Below, one piece after another: positions 28,367 through 37,316 of a DNA stretch of 64,000 nt. Numbering within the stretch: the stretch's first letter is position 1; the number at the start of each line of letters is the position of its first letter. Source of the stretch: Betaproteobacteria bacterium. Its GTDB lineage: Bacteria; Pseudomonadota; Gammaproteobacteria; Burkholderiales; Rhodocyclaceae. The position numbers and the translations under genes are program-made. The notes under the pieces were generated by a model. It made no database searches. It saw only the letters and a program-made list of their open reading frames with translations, and was not told the DNA's origin. The stretch lies in contig JADJBM010000032.1 of the NCBI GenBank assembly GCA_016703785.1, positions 1 to 64,000 on the forward strand, given 5' to 3'.

Positions 28367-31300
28367 ATGACCGCCCGCCTGCGCGAGATCCCCTACAACT
28401 ACACCTCCTTCTCCGACCGCGAGATCGTCATCCGCCTGCTCGGCGAAGAAGCCTGGCGCGTACTTGACACTCTGCGCGCCGAGCGCGTCACCGGGCGCTC
28501 GGCGCGCATGCTCTACGAGGTGCTGGGCGACATCTGGGTAGTGCAGCGCAACCCCTATCTCGAAGACGACCTGCTCGACAACCGCGACCGCCGCGAGGCG
28601 CTGATCGACGCGCTGCGCCACCGCCTCGCGGAGATCGAGAAGCGCCGCCAGGGCAACGAGAGCGTCGCGGAATTGCTGGCGGCAGCGCATCAGGCGGTCG
28701 ACCGCTTCGCCGCCGGCTTCGATGCCACCGCCGCACTGCGCGCCAAGGTTCTGCGCGCGCTGTCGAAGCACACGCGGCGCGACAACATCTGCTTCGACGG
28801 CCTCGCGCGCGTCTCGCATGTCACCGACGCCACCGACTGGCGCGTCGAGTACCCCTTCGTCGTGCTCTGCCCGGACACGGAGGACGAGATCCCCGGCCTG
28901 GTGAAGGACTGCATCGCGCTCGGCCTGACGATCATCCCGCGCGGCGGCGGAACCGGCTACACCGGCGGCGCCGTGCCGCTGACGCCCGACTCGGTGGTCA
29001 TCAACACGGAAAAGCTCGACGCGATCGGCGTGCTGCAGCGGCTGACTTTGCCCGGCACGGATCAGCCTTACGACACCGTCCATTGCGGCGCCGGCGTGGT
29101 GACGCGGCGCGTGATGGAGGCTGCCGAGGAAGCCGGCCTGGTCTTCGCCGTCGACCCGACCTCGGCAGACGCCTCCTGCATCGGCGGCAACATCGCCATG
29201 AATGCCGGCGGCAAGAAGGCCGTGCTGTGGGGCACGGCGCTCGACAACCTGGCGTCCTGGAAGATGGTCGATACGGACGGCAATTGGCTGGAGGTGGAGC
29301 GCCTCGAGCACAACCTGGGCAAGATCCACGACCAGGCCGTGGCGAAATTCCGCCTGCGCCGCACCGACTCGGCGAACGGCAAACTCCTCTCCGAGGAAAC
29401 CCTGGAAGTGCCCGGCAGCCGTTTCCGCAAGCGCGGCCTGGGCAAGGACGTCACCGACAAGTTCCTCGCCGGGCTGCCCGGCGTGCAGAAGGAGGGCTGC
29501 GACGGCATCATCACCTCGGCGCGCTTCATCCTGCACCGCCTGCCGCCGGTGGCGCGGACGGTCTGCCTGGAGTTCTACGGCCAGGTGCGCGAGGCGGTGC
29601 CGGCCATCGTCGAGATCAAGGACTACCTGGAGCAGCGCCCGGGCGGCGCCATCCTCGCCGGTCTCGAGCACCTCGACGAGCGCTACGTCAAGGCGGTCGG
29701 CTACGCCACCAAGGCGAAGCGACACGGCCGGCCGAAGATGGTGCTGCTCGGCGACATCGTCGGCGAGGACGAGGCCGCGGTGATGCAGGCGGCCTCCGCC
29801 GTGGTGCGCCTGGCCAACGCGCGCGGCGGCGAGGGCTTCATCGCCACCACGGCCGACGCGCGCAAGACCTTCTGGCTCGACCGCGCCCGCACCGCCGCCA
29901 TCGCCCGCCACACCAACGCCTTCAAGATCAACGAGGACGTGGTCATCCCCCTGCCGCGCATGGGCGACTACTGCGACGGCATCGATCGCTTCAACATCGA
30001 GCTGTCGATCAGCAACAAGCTGCGCCTCACCGACGCGCTGGCCGAATTCCTGCGCGGCGACCTGCCGCTGCACGCCTTCGACGCCAATCTCGAGGTGGAG
30101 GAATTGATCGGCGACCGTCGCGAGCAGGCGCTGACGGCGATCGCCGAGGTGCGCGGCCGCTGGCAGTGGCTGCTCGACAACCTCGACCTGCCGCTGGCGC
30201 AGGCAGAAGTCGAATTCGCCGCACACGGCATCGGGCTGACTCCCCCTCTCCCCCTCGGGGGAGAGGGCCGGGGTGAGGGGGTTACGATCTTCCACCGCCT
30301 GCAGGACTATTCGCTGCGCGTCTCCTGGAAACGGGAATTGAAATGCCGCCTCGAGGACATCTTCGACGGCGTGCTGTTCGGGCCGGTACTCGAGCGCATC
30401 GAAGGCATCCACCGCGAGGTGCTGCGCGGCCGCGTCTTCGTCGCCCTGCACATGCATGCCGGCGACGGCAACGTGCACACCAACATCCCGGTGAACTCCG
30501 ACCACTACGCCATGCTGCAGGAGGCCAACGCCACGGTCGACCGCATCATGGCGCTGGCGAAGAGCCTCGGCGGCGTCATCTCCGGCGAGCACGGCATCGG
30601 CATCACCAAGCTGGACTACCTGTCGCCCGAGGAGATCGCCCCCTTCGTCGACTACAAGCAGCGCATCGACCCGGAAGGCCGCTTCAACAAGGGAAAACTG
30701 CTGCCCGGCGCCAACCTGGGCAACGCCTACACGCCCAGCTTCAGCCTGCTCGGCGTCGAGTCGCTCATCCTCGAGCAGTCCGAGATCGGCAACATCGCCG
30801 CCAGCATCAAGGACTGCCTGCGCTGCGGCAAGTGCAAGCCGGTCTGCTCGACCCACGTGCCGCGCGCCAACCTGCTCTACTCGCCGCGCAACAAGATCCT
30901 CGGCACCGGGCTGCTGATCGAGGCCTTCCTCTATGAAGAGCAGACGCGGCGCGGCGTCTCGCTCGCCCATTTCGACGAGTTCAACGACATCGCCGACCAC
31001 TGCACCATCTGCCACCGCTGCGTGAAGCCCTGCCCGGTGGACATCGACTACGGCGACGTCTCGGTGGCCATGCGCAACTTCCTGCGCGAGCAAGGCCGCA
31101 AGAAGTTCGTGCCGGCCAAGGCGGCGGCGATGGCCTTCCTCACCCTGAAGGACCCGGCGACGATCAAGCTGATGCGCAAGGGCATGATCGAGTGGGGCTA
31201 CAAGGCGCAGCGCCTCGGCTACCGGCTGGCGAAATGGTCAGGGATAGCCGGGCGCAGTACGCGACAGCCGGAAGCCACGCTGGGCCAGCCCTCGCTGCGC

Positions 31301-32212
31301 ACGCAGGTCATCCACTTCATCAACCGGCCGATGCCGGGCAAGCTGCCCAAGCGCACCTCGCGCGCGCTGCTCGACATCGAGGACGCCGCCATCGTGCCGG
31401 TAATCCGCGACCCGCAAAAGGTGAATGAGGACTCCGATGCGGTGTTCTACTTCCCCGGCTGCGGCTCGGAGCGGCTGTTCTCGCAGGTCGGCCTGGCCAC
31501 GCAGGCCATGCTCTTCGAACTCGGCGCGCAGACCGTGTTGCCGCCGGGCTATCTGTGCTGCGGCTACCCGCAGACGGCGGCTGGCGAGGCCGACCAGGGG
31601 CGCCGGATCATCACCGACAACCGCGTGCTGTTCCACCGCCTCGCCAACACGCTCAACTACCTCGACATCCGCACAGTGATCGTCTCTTGCGGCACCTGCA
31701 TGGACCAGCTGCAGAAGTACGAATTCGAGAAGATCTTCCCCGGCTGCCGGCTGCTCGACATCCACGAGTACCTGATGGAGAAGGGCGTCAAGCTCAATGG
31801 CGTGAAGGGCACCCGCTACCTTTACCATCAACCTTGCCACGACCCGATGCGCGTGCACAACGGCACCAAGGTGGCGGCGCAGCTGCTCGGCAGCCGCGTC
31901 GACCTCAACGACCGCTGCTGCGGCGAAGCCGGCACGCTGGCGGTGGCGCGGCCCGACGTGTCCACCCAGGTGCGCTTCCGCAAGCAGGAGGAGATCGAGC
32001 GCGGCATCGAGCGCTTCCCCGGCGACGATCCGGTGAAGATCCTCACCTCCTGCCCGTCCTGCCTGCAGGGCCTGCACCGCTACGCCGACGACACCGGCAC
32101 GGACGCCGACTACATCGTCGTCGAGCTGGCGAAACACCTGCTCGGCCCGGACTGGATGGAAAACTACGTCGCGCGCGCCAACGCCGGCGGCATCGAGCGC
32201 GTGCTATTGTAA
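28367..32212 (+). CDS. DUF3683 FAD-linked oxidase and Fe-S oxidoreductase (GlcD/D-LDH type fusion)
   Basis: This 1281-residue protein joins an N-terminal DUF3683 region (residues 1-120), a PCMH-type FAD domain (PRGGGTGYTGGAVP, about 193), a FAD-oxidase C-terminal domain ending near ISGEHGIGITKLDYL, two 4Fe-4S clusters (CLRCGKCKPVCSTHVP at about 816; CTICHRCVKPCPVDID at about 879), and two CCG heterodisulfide-reductase-type domains (GYLCCGYPQ and DRCCGEAGTL). It probably oxidises a 2-hydroxyacid and passes electrons to the membrane. Residues about 624-640 are encoded by a REP repeat that has entered in frame. There are about 200 bases upstream with no other gene. Confidence 0.9.
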   Translation: MTARLREIPYNYTSFSDREIVIRLLGEEAWRVLDTLRAERVTGRSARMLYEVLGDIWVVQRNPYLEDDLLDNRDRREALIDALRHRLAEIEKRRQGNESVAELLAAAHQAVDRFAAGFDATAALRAKVLRALSKHTRRDNICFDGLARVSHVTDATDWRVEYPFVVLCPDTEDEIPGLVKDCIALGLTIIPRGGGTGYTGGAVPLTPDSVVINTEKLDAIGVLQRLTLPGTDQPYDTVHCGAGVVTRRVMEAAEEAGLVFAVDPTSADASCIGGNIAMNAGGKKAVLWGTALDNLASWKMVDTDGNWLEVERLEHNLGKIHDQAVAKFRLRRTDSANGKLLSEETLEVPGSRFRKRGLGKDVTDKFLAGLPGVQKEGCDGIITSARFILHRLPPVARTVCLEFYGQVREAVPAIVEIKDYLEQRPGGAILAGLEHLDERYVKAVGYATKAKRHGRPKMVLLGDIVGEDEAAVMQAASAVVRLANARGGEGFIATTADARKTFWLDRARTAAIARHTNAFKINEDVVIPLPRMGDYCDGIDRFNIELSISNKLRLTDALAEFLRGDLPLHAFDANLEVEELIGDRREQALTAIAEVRGRWQWLLDNLDLPLAQAEVEFAAHGIGLTPPLPLGGEGRGEGVTIFHRLQDYSLRVSWKRELKCRLEDIFDGVLFGPVLERIEGIHREVLRGRVFVALHMHAGDGNVHTNIPVNSDHYAMLQEANATVDRIMALAKSLGGVISGEHGIGITKLDYLSPEEIAPFVDYKQRIDPEGRFNKGKLLPGANLGNAYTPSFSLLGVESLILEQSEIGNIAASIKDCLRCGKCKPVCSTHVPRANLLYSPRNKILGTGLLIEAFLYEEQTRRGVSLAHFDEFNDIADHCTICHRCVKPCPVDIDYGDVSVAMRNFLREQGRKKFVPAKAAAMAFLTLKDPATIKLMRKGMIEWGYKAQRLGYRLAKWSGIAGRSTRQPEATLGQPSLRTQVIHFINRPMPGKLPKRTSRALLDIEDAAIVPVIRDPQKVNEDSDAVFYFPGCGSERLFSQVGLATQAMLFELGAQTVLPPGYLCCGYPQTAAGEADQGRRIITDNRVLFHRLANTLNYLDIRTVIVSCGTCMDQLQKYEFEKIFPGCRLLDIHEYLMEKGVKLNGVKGTRYLYHQPCHDPMRVHNGTKVAAQLLGSRVDLNDRCCGEAGTLAVARPDVSTQVRFRKQEEIERGIERFPGDDPVKILTSCPSCLQGLHRYADDTGTDADYIVVELAKHLLGPDWMENYVARANAGGIERVLL
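29026..29049 (-). repeat. 24-bp bipartite word, copy 5
   Basis: On the minus strand: AAAGTCAG, ten bases, ACGCCG (one mismatch). It lies within the DUF3683 oxidoreductase gene, antisense to it. Confidence 0.75.
30239..30282. repeat. REP-like repeat inside the DUF3683 oxidoreductase gene
   Basis: CCCCCTCTCCCCCTCGGGGG continues into a complementary GAGAGGG arm and the GGGGTGAGGGGG tail that marks the other REP copies. In the protein it encodes a proline/glycine/glutamate-rich stretch (PPLPLGGEGRGEG) foreign to the enzyme, and the frame is kept. Confidence 0.8.
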
Positions 32213-32217
32213 AAATC

Positions 32218-32862
32218 ATGATCGACGTGACCTTCCCGCAAATCGCCGGCTTCCTCCTCGCCGCCGCCCTCATCACGCTGGCGCCCGGCCCGGACAACCT
32301 GTCGGTGTTGAGCCTAGGCCTGTCGCGCGGACGGCGCGCCGGCATCGGTTTCGGCCTCGGCTGCGCGCTCGGCTGCTTCATCCACACCCTGCTCGCCACG
32401 CTCGGCGTCACCGCCCTCATCGCCGCCTCGGAGACCGCCTTCACGGCCCTCAAGCTGGCCGGCGCCGCCTATCTGTGCTGGCTCGGCTGGAAGGCGTTGC
32501 GGAGTCCGGGTGCGACGTTCACCGCAGAGGCGGAAGTCATGCACGTCGACCAGGCCATGCGGCCCTACCTGATGCGCGGCTTCGTCGCCAATGCCATCAA
32601 CCCCAAGGTGGCGCTGTTCTTCCTCGCCTTCCTGCCGCAGTTCGTCGACCCGTCGCGCGGCCACGCCGCGGCGCAAACCGCCCTGCTCGGCACGCTCTTC
32701 TCCGCGCAGACGGTGCTGATCTTCGGCGCCATCGGCTACTACGCCGGCACCGTCGGCGGCTGGCTGCGCGGCCGGCCGGCGGTCGGCCGCTGGCTGGACC
32801 GCGCCACCGGCGTGCTCTTCATTGGATTGGGCATCCGCCTGGCGCTGGCAGAACGGGGCTGA
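32218..32862 (+). CDS. LysE-family amino acid exporter
   Basis: This 214-residue membrane protein has about six hydrophobic segments and the LysE/RhtB signature near the N-terminus (ITLAPGPDNLSVLSLGLSRG) and VANAINPKVALFFLAFLPQFV in the middle. The family exports lysine, threonine, homoserine or related amino acids; the substrate here is unknown. The start lies five bases behind the oxidoreductase stop codon, and the next gene begins one base after its stop, so it probably belongs to that transcript. Confidence 0.92.
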   Translation: MIDVTFPQIAGFLLAAALITLAPGPDNLSVLSLGLSRGRRAGIGFGLGCALGCFIHTLLATLGVTALIAASETAFTALKLAGAAYLCWLGWKALRSPGATFTAEAEVMHVDQAMRPYLMRGFVANAINPKVALFFLAFLPQFVDPSRGHAAAQTALLGTLFSAQTVLIFGAIGYYAGTVGGWLRGRPAVGRWLDRATGVLFIGLGIRLALAERG

Positions 32863-32863
32863 C

Positions 32864-33355
32864 ATGGCGGGAGTAATGATGCTCATCCGCGCCCTTCTCC
32901 TGCTCGCCCTCACCAGCCAGCTTGCCGTGGCGCAGCCCTACAAGTGGATCGATGCCCAGGGGCGAACGCATTATGGCGACCGCCCGCCGGCCGATGCCAA
33001 GGCGCGGCCGGTCACGGCGGCCATCAATACCTATTCCGGCACGCCCGTGCTGAGTGCCGCGGGCAAACCTGTCAGCACGGCAGTGCAACGCGAATCCCTC
33101 GCACCACAGAATCAAAAGCTGGCACTAGTTATCTACACCACGCCGACCTGCGGCTATTGCGTTCAGGCGAAGGCGCACATGGGGCGGCGAGGCATTCCCT
33201 ACACCGAGCGCGACGTCACCCTCTCGGAATCCTACGAACGGGAATTCCGCCAGAAGGGCGGGCGCGGCGTGCCGCTGATCGTCGCCGGCAGCCGAACGCT
33301 CAACGGTTACTCCGAGGAGAGCCTCGAGGCCTTGCTCAAGGGTGCCGGCTACTGA
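32864..33355 (+). CDS. DUF4124-glutaredoxin fusion, secreted
   Basis: The 163-residue protein starts with a signal peptide (LLLALTSQLAVAQPY), then a DUF4124 segment (YKWIDAQGRTHYGDRPP), a linker, and a glutaredoxin domain with redox motif CGYC (TPTCGYCVQAKAHM) and the glutathione-site GVPLIVAGSRTLNGYS. It probably handles thiol-disulfide exchange in the periplasm. ATG 32864 lies just behind the LysE gene stop; another ATG five codons downstream is possible. YjbQ follows after 10 bases. Confidence 0.85.
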   Translation: MAGVMMLIRALLLLALTSQLAVAQPYKWIDAQGRTHYGDRPPADAKARPVTAAINTYSGTPVLSAAGKPVSTAVQRESLAPQNQKLALVIYTTPTCGYCVQAKAHMGRRGIPYTERDVTLSESYEREFRQKGGRGVPLIVAGSRTLNGYSEESLEALLKGAGY

Positions 33356-33365
33356 CATCCCCGGC

Positions 33366-33791
33366 ATGCGCCAGCTGAGCGAAACCCTGGTCGTCGTCAC
33401 GCGCGGTCGCGGCTTGGTCGAGATCACCGACAAAGTCAGCCCCTTGGTGACGGCGAGCGGCATCGCCAACGGGCTGCTCACGCTGTTCGTGCGCCACACC
33501 TCCGCCAGCCTGCTCATCCAGGAAAACGCCGACCCGGCCGTGTTGCGCGACCTGGAGCGCTTCTTCGCCCGCCTGGTGCCGGACGGCGATCCGCACTTCG
33601 AGCACCGGCAGGAAGGGCCCGACGACATGCCGGCCCACGTGCGCGCGGCGCTGACGCAAACCCACCTGTCCATCCCCGTCGTCGACGGCGCGACTGCACT
33701 CGGCACCTGGCAGGGGATTTTTCTCTACGAGCACCGCACCAGCGGGTCCCCGCGCGAAGTCGTGCTTAACGTGATGGGGGAAGATCAATGA
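33366..33791 (+). CDS. yjbQ: YjbQ/UPF0047 family protein
   Basis: This 141-residue protein shows the compact UPF0047 fold: MRQLSETLVVVTRGRGLVEIT, LTLFVRHTSASLLIQENADP, ERFFARLVPDG, MPAHVRAALTQTHLSIPV and TWQGIFLYEHR. YjbQ proteins have weak thiamine-phosphate synthase activity in vitro; the cellular role is uncertain. ATG 33366 is chosen over one eight codons upstream because it gives the standard N-terminus. It is the last gene of the run that starts with the oxidoreductase. One 24-bp word is read in sense within codons 23-30. Confidence 0.88.
   Translation: MRQLSETLVVVTRGRGLVEITDKVSPLVTASGIANGLLTLFVRHTSASLLIQENADPAVLRDLERFFARLVPDGDPHFEHRQEGPDDMPAHVRAALTQTHLSIPVVDGATALGTWQGIFLYEHRTSGSPREVVLNVMGEDQ
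33432..33455 (+). repeat. 24-bp bipartite word, copy 6
   Basis: AAAGTCAG, ten bases, ACGGCG, in sense within yjbQ, encoding KVSPLVTA. Confidence 0.8.
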
Positions 33792-33815
33792 CCTGCCCCC
33801 CAACCCCTGCCCCAC

Positions 33816-33895
33816 GGCTGGCTTTGCACAGCCAGCCGGCTCAGCCAGCGCAGAGCAGTGCTCTGCGAAATCCTGGCTTCGCCCCGAGGAATGGG
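33816..33895. repeat. Twin-hairpin repeat, family also found at 54935-55020
   Basis: A GGCTGGC/GCCAGCC stem around TTTGCACA (33816-33837) is followed by GCAGAGC/GCTCTGC (33850-33866) and then GGCTTCGCCCC. The reverse complement of 54935-55020 has the same order: a stem around TTTGCACA, a second palindrome, then TTCGCCCC. It fills most of the gap between yjbQ and the amidotransferase remnant. Confidence 0.6.
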
Positions 33896-33960
33896 GTGAC
33901 GGTTGATCGCTGCGCTCACATTCCGGCCGCGCCTCCTCGGGGCGGCCCAGCGGAGGCGCC

Positions 33961-34318
33961 ATGTGCCAGCTGCTCGGCATGAACTGCAACACGCCGACGG
34001 ACATCTGCTTCTCGTGAAGGCTTCCACGCGGCGGACCGACGGGCGCGACGGCTGGGGCATCGCCTTCTTCGAGGGCATCGGCTGCCGCCTCTTCCTCGAC
34101 TCCAGGGCGACCATCGAATCGCCGGTGGCCGAGATGGTGCGCAATTATCCGATCCGCTCAGCGAGGTGACCACGCCCGACGACCGCGTCGCCCTTGTCGC
34201 CACCGTCCCGCTGACGGACAACGAAGTCTGGCAGACCATGGCGCCCGGCACGCTGGCGATGTTCGCGGACGGCCTGCCTGTCCGCGAGGAGGCGACGGCT
34301 ATTCCGGCAGGCCGTTGA
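33961..34318 (+). pseudogene. Class II glutamine amidotransferase (YafJ-like), internally deleted
   Basis: The N-terminus MCQLLGMNCNTPTDICFS, with catalytic Cys2, is typical of this family. A frameshift follows, then DGWGIAFFEG, LFLDSRATIESPVAEMVRNYPIRS. The expected middle of about 170 residues is missing. The sequence resumes with the family C-terminus, SEVTTPDDRVALVATVPLTD through to PAGR and a stop at 34318. The protein cannot be functional as read. The end overlaps the convergent binding-protein gene by 20 bases. Either a true deletion or an assembly collapse. Confidence 0.8.
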
Positions 34319-35180
34319 GGAAATACAGGCTCTTCAGGAGCGGCCCGGGCGTGCCGAAGACGCCAAGCCAGCGGTCGTAGATGGCATAGATTTCCTCGCT
34401 GCGGTAGAGGCGCGCCAGTTCGCGGTTGACCGCCCTCCTGAAGGCCGGGTCGTCCTTGCGCATCATCAGCGCATAGGGCTCGTAGGAGAAAAGCTCCTCG
34501 GTCAGGCGCAGGTCCTTCTGGTTGCCCGAGCCGAGCACGAGGCCGAACAGGATCACGCGGTCGGAGGCATAGGCGTCCACCCCGCCCTGCATGAGCGCCA
34601 CCACCCCGTCGGCGTGGTCCTTGAGCCGCACCGTCGTCGCCTTGACCTTGTGCCGCGCCAGCGCATCGCGCAGCGCCCGCTCGGTCGTGGTGCCGGGCAC
34701 GATGCCGATTTTTCTGCCGCCCAGATCGCCCAGCCCCTGCACGCTGGAGCCGCGCTTCATCATCAGGCTGCCGCCATCGGCGAAGGTCAGCAGGCTGAAC
34801 TCGACCTTCTCCTGTCGCGACAGGGTATGGGTGGTCGAGCCGCATTCCAGATCGATTTCGCCGCTGATGAGCTTCTCCAAGCGGTTCTCCGGCACCACCT
34901 GCACCCACTTGATCTGCAGTTCCGCCAGGCCGAGCTGCCGCTTCACGCTCTCCGCCACGCGCTGGCACAACTCGACCGAATAGCCGGCGGGCTGCCTGTT
35001 GTCGCCGATGTAGGAAAAGGGGATCGAGGCTTCGCGGTGTCCCATGGCGATCGTCCCGGTCTTTTTGATCTTGTCCAGCGTGCCCGTCTGGGCCCAGGCG
35101 CCGGCGACGGCCAGCAGCAGGGTCAGGGCGGCCACCGCGTGCCCGGGTCGAATGATGCACTTGAGGTTCAGGGGGTGCAT
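34299..35180 (-). CDS. Periplasmic amino-acid binding protein (glutamate/aspartate type)
   Basis: The 293-residue protein has a signal peptide (LLAVAGAWAQTGTLD) and the family 3 solute-binding pattern: GTIAMGHREASIPFSYIGDN, GYSVELCQRVAESVK, SGEIDLECGSTTHTLSR and GGRKIGIVPGTTTERAL. The closest known pattern is GltI/AatJ-type glutamate-aspartate binding protein. No permease or ATPase gene is adjacent, so it either serves a transporter encoded elsewhere or has a sensing role. It is convergent to the amidotransferase remnant and divergent from the HIT gene. Confidence 0.88.
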   Translation of the reverse strand: MHPLNLKCIIRPGHAVAALTLLLAVAGAWAQTGTLDKIKKTGTIAMGHREASIPFSYIGDNRQPAGYSVELCQRVAESVKRQLGLAELQIKWVQVVPENRLEKLISGEIDLECGSTTHTLSRQEKVEFSLLTFADGGSLMMKRGSSVQGLGDLGGRKIGIVPGTTTERALRDALARHKVKATTVRLKDHADGVVALMQGGVDAYASDRVILFGLVLGSGNQKDLRLTEELFSYEPYALMMRKDDPAFRRAVNRELARLYRSEEIYAIYDRWLGVFGTPGPLLKSLYFLNGLPE

Positions 35181-35286
35181 GGGAAGGCTCCTTGAAGGAT
35201 GGAAGGTTGCAGCGATGCCATCCGATTGTAGCGGCGGGAAGGGTAGAATGCACCCGTCCTTTTTGCATAGTCCGGGGTGGCGGGTG

Positions 35287-35715
35287 ATGTCGGTGGCGGA
35301 GTCGTGCCAGTTGTGCCGCGAAGCTGGCGGAGAAGTTCTCTGGCAGGACGAGCGCTGCCGCCTGGTGCTCGTCGCCGACGCCGACTACCCCGGCATGTGC
35401 CGTGTCGTCTGGAAACGCCATGTGAGCGAAATGACCGACCTCGACAACGCCGACCGCAGCCACCTGATGTCGGTGGTATTCGCCGCAGAGAAGGCGGTGC
35501 GTGCCACCGCCCGGCCGGACAAGGTCAACCTCGCCAGCCTGGGCAACGTGGTGCCGCACCTGCACTGGCATGTCATACCGCGCTGGCGCGACGATCGCCA
35601 TTTCCCCGGCGCCGTCTGGGGGCCGCCGATGCGCGACTCCCGTGACCGCCCGGCCGTCGCCGGCGCCGTCCTGCGCGAGGCCTTCGTCCGTTCCCTGGCC
35701 GGGGAACCGGCATGA
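35287..35715 (+). CDS. HIT-family protein
   Basis: The 142-residue protein carries the histidine triad in GNVVPHLHWHVIPRW (about residue 95), preceded by CRVVWKRHVSEMTDLD. HIT proteins hydrolyse nucleotide conjugates such as Ap4A. The N-terminal CQLC pair recalls the zinc-binding start of some HIT proteins. ATG 35287 is the first good start after the intergenic gap. The stop overlaps the start of the next gene by four bases, so the HIT protein and the two following unknown genes form one operon. Confidence 0.9.
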   Translation: MSVAESCQLCREAGGEVLWQDERCRLVLVADADYPGMCRVVWKRHVSEMTDLDNADRSHLMSVVFAAEKAVRATARPDKVNLASLGNVVPHLHWHVIPRWRDDRHFPGAVWGPPMRDSRDRPAVAGAVLREAFVRSLAGEPA

Positions 35716-37316
35716 CCACCGCCTTCGATCTGCCCGTTCTTGGCAACGAGCAGCCGCCGGCCTTCGACGGCGCGCGCAGCTGCCGCGACTGGCTGTCGGC
35801 GCAACCACTGGCCAATCCGACGCAGGCGCAGGCCTTGCTGCTGCGCCAGCTCAATCTGCTCAACCGCCATGCCACCGCGCCCGCCGAGCGGCTCAAGATC
35901 CTCGAACTGCTGCGCGATCCGATCGCCTTCGCCCAGGCGGAATCGGCGCGCAAGTTCGCCGGCCGGCCGCTTCCGCTGGCACCGCCCGAGCAGGCCGGCA
36001 TGGATGCCAACCGCGCGCTCTGGCAGGCGGTGCAGACCGGCTACCTGCATTGCCTGGCGGCCTGCCTGGGCGGCAGCGCCGAACTTCGGCCGCACGCCGC
36101 CCTGATCGCGCAGCGCGCCATGGGCGCCCTGCGTGCGGAACTGCTCGACATCTACCGCGCGCCCACCGATCCGCCCGCCACGCTGTGGCGGACGCTGCAT
36201 CGCATTTACGCGGCAGCCGAGAACCTGAAAGCGCTGGCGCACCCGGTCAGCGACTCCCTGCAGCCGGAGCACGCCGCGACCAGCGTCGTCGCCGCCTATG
36301 CGCAGACGCTGTTGCTGCACCGGGCCAGCCCCTACGAACTTTCCGGGCGCCAGCTCATGCAGGTCGAGCGCTGGCTGCATCGCTGGGGCGGCAAGGTGGT
36401 TGCCCTGAATGCGCCACCGGTCGAGCCGCGCGTGCCGCCACTCGTCGTCGACGTGGCCTCCGATGTCCCCGAGGCCGCCGGGGAGGGCGGGCAGCGGCGC
36501 TGGCTGGACCTCTCCGATTTGTCGCGCAGCGTTAAGCGCCGCATCGCCCACCTGCAGCGCGGCGAGTCGCCGGCCTCGCTCGGCCTCGGCGAAGACTGCG
36601 TGCAGCCCGGCTGCGAGAACCTGCTGAAGCACCTGTACCAGCAGTGGTTCAAGGGAGGCGCGGTGCGGCAGCATCCGCGCCGCAGCGGCAGCGGCATCTG
36701 CCGCCTGGTCACGGGCCTCGACGCCATCCATTACTACCTGTCCGGAAAAGTCTTCCAGCAGCCCGGCCAGGGCAACGCCCTGTCCAAGACGCAGGCCGAC
36801 GAGATCGCCACTTTCGGCCGCATCGCCACCCGCCACGAGGACGACTACAGCCAGATGCAGGGCTTCCTGATCGAGGAGTGGCAAGTCCTCGACGAGTCCG
36901 CCACGGGCTATCGTCTGACGCGGCCGCTTGCCCGGGCCGGCGGCCGCATCGGCGGTGGCCAGATGGTGGCCATCATGCCGGAGGGCAGCCGCGGCTTTCT
37001 GCTTGCCGTGGCACGCTGGTCGCGCCTGACCGGCGGCAACGAGCTGCAGGCGGGCATCCAGATCATGCCGGGCCACCCGTCCTGCGTGGCCCTGCGCGGC
37101 ACCGGCCTGACCGCCGTCAACGAGAAATACCGGCCGGGCTTCCTGCTGCCCGCCGTGCCCGCCCTGAAGTATCCCGAGTCGGTCATCGTCCCGGCCGGCT
37201 GGTTCCGCGCCGGACGCATCATCGAGCTCTACGAAAACGCCTCGCGGCAGATTCGCCTCACCCGACAACTCGACCGCGGCAGCGATTTCGAACGCTGCGC
37301 CTTCGACCGGACATGA
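35712..37316 (+). CDS. Protein of unknown function, first of a tandem pair
   Basis: A soluble 534-residue protein, helical in the first half (LLRQLNLLNRHATAPAERLKILELL). The second half contains RRSGSGICRLVTGLDAIHYYL (about residue 320), which recalls the arginine-rich start of a PilZ domain, and the C-terminal LLPAVPALKYPESVIVPAGW. The last part is closely matched in the next gene. No signal peptide or membrane segment. The start overlaps the HIT gene and the stop overlaps its paralogue, both by four bases. A degenerate PilZ-like c-di-GMP domain is a guess only. Confidence 0.7.
   Translation: MTTAFDLPVLGNEQPPAFDGARSCRDWLSAQPLANPTQAQALLLRQLNLLNRHATAPAERLKILELLRDPIAFAQAESARKFAGRPLPLAPPEQAGMDANRALWQAVQTGYLHCLAACLGGSAELRPHAALIAQRAMGALRAELLDIYRAPTDPPATLWRTLHRIYAAAENLKALAHPVSDSLQPEHAATSVVAAYAQTLLLHRASPYELSGRQLMQVERWLHRWGGKVVALNAPPVEPRVPPLVVDVASDVPEAAGEGGQRRWLDLSDLSRSVKRRIAHLQRGESPASLGLGEDCVQPGCENLLKHLYQQWFKGGAVRQHPRRSGSGICRLVTGLDAIHYYLSGKVFQQPGQGNALSKTQADEIATFGRIATRHEDDYSQMQGFLIEEWQVLDESATGYRLTRPLARAGGRIGGGQMVAIMPEGSRGFLLAVARWSRLTGGNELQAGIQIMPGHPSCVALRGTGLTAVNEKYRPGFLLPAVPALKYPESVIVPAGWFRAGRIIELYENASRQIRLTRQLDRGSDFERCAFDRT

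Noticed and set aside
28205..31093. A 962-codon open frame on the minus strand
   Set aside because: It is antisense shadow of the DUF3683 oxidoreductase gene; it has no family motifs, while the plus strand has complete FAD and Fe-S motifs.
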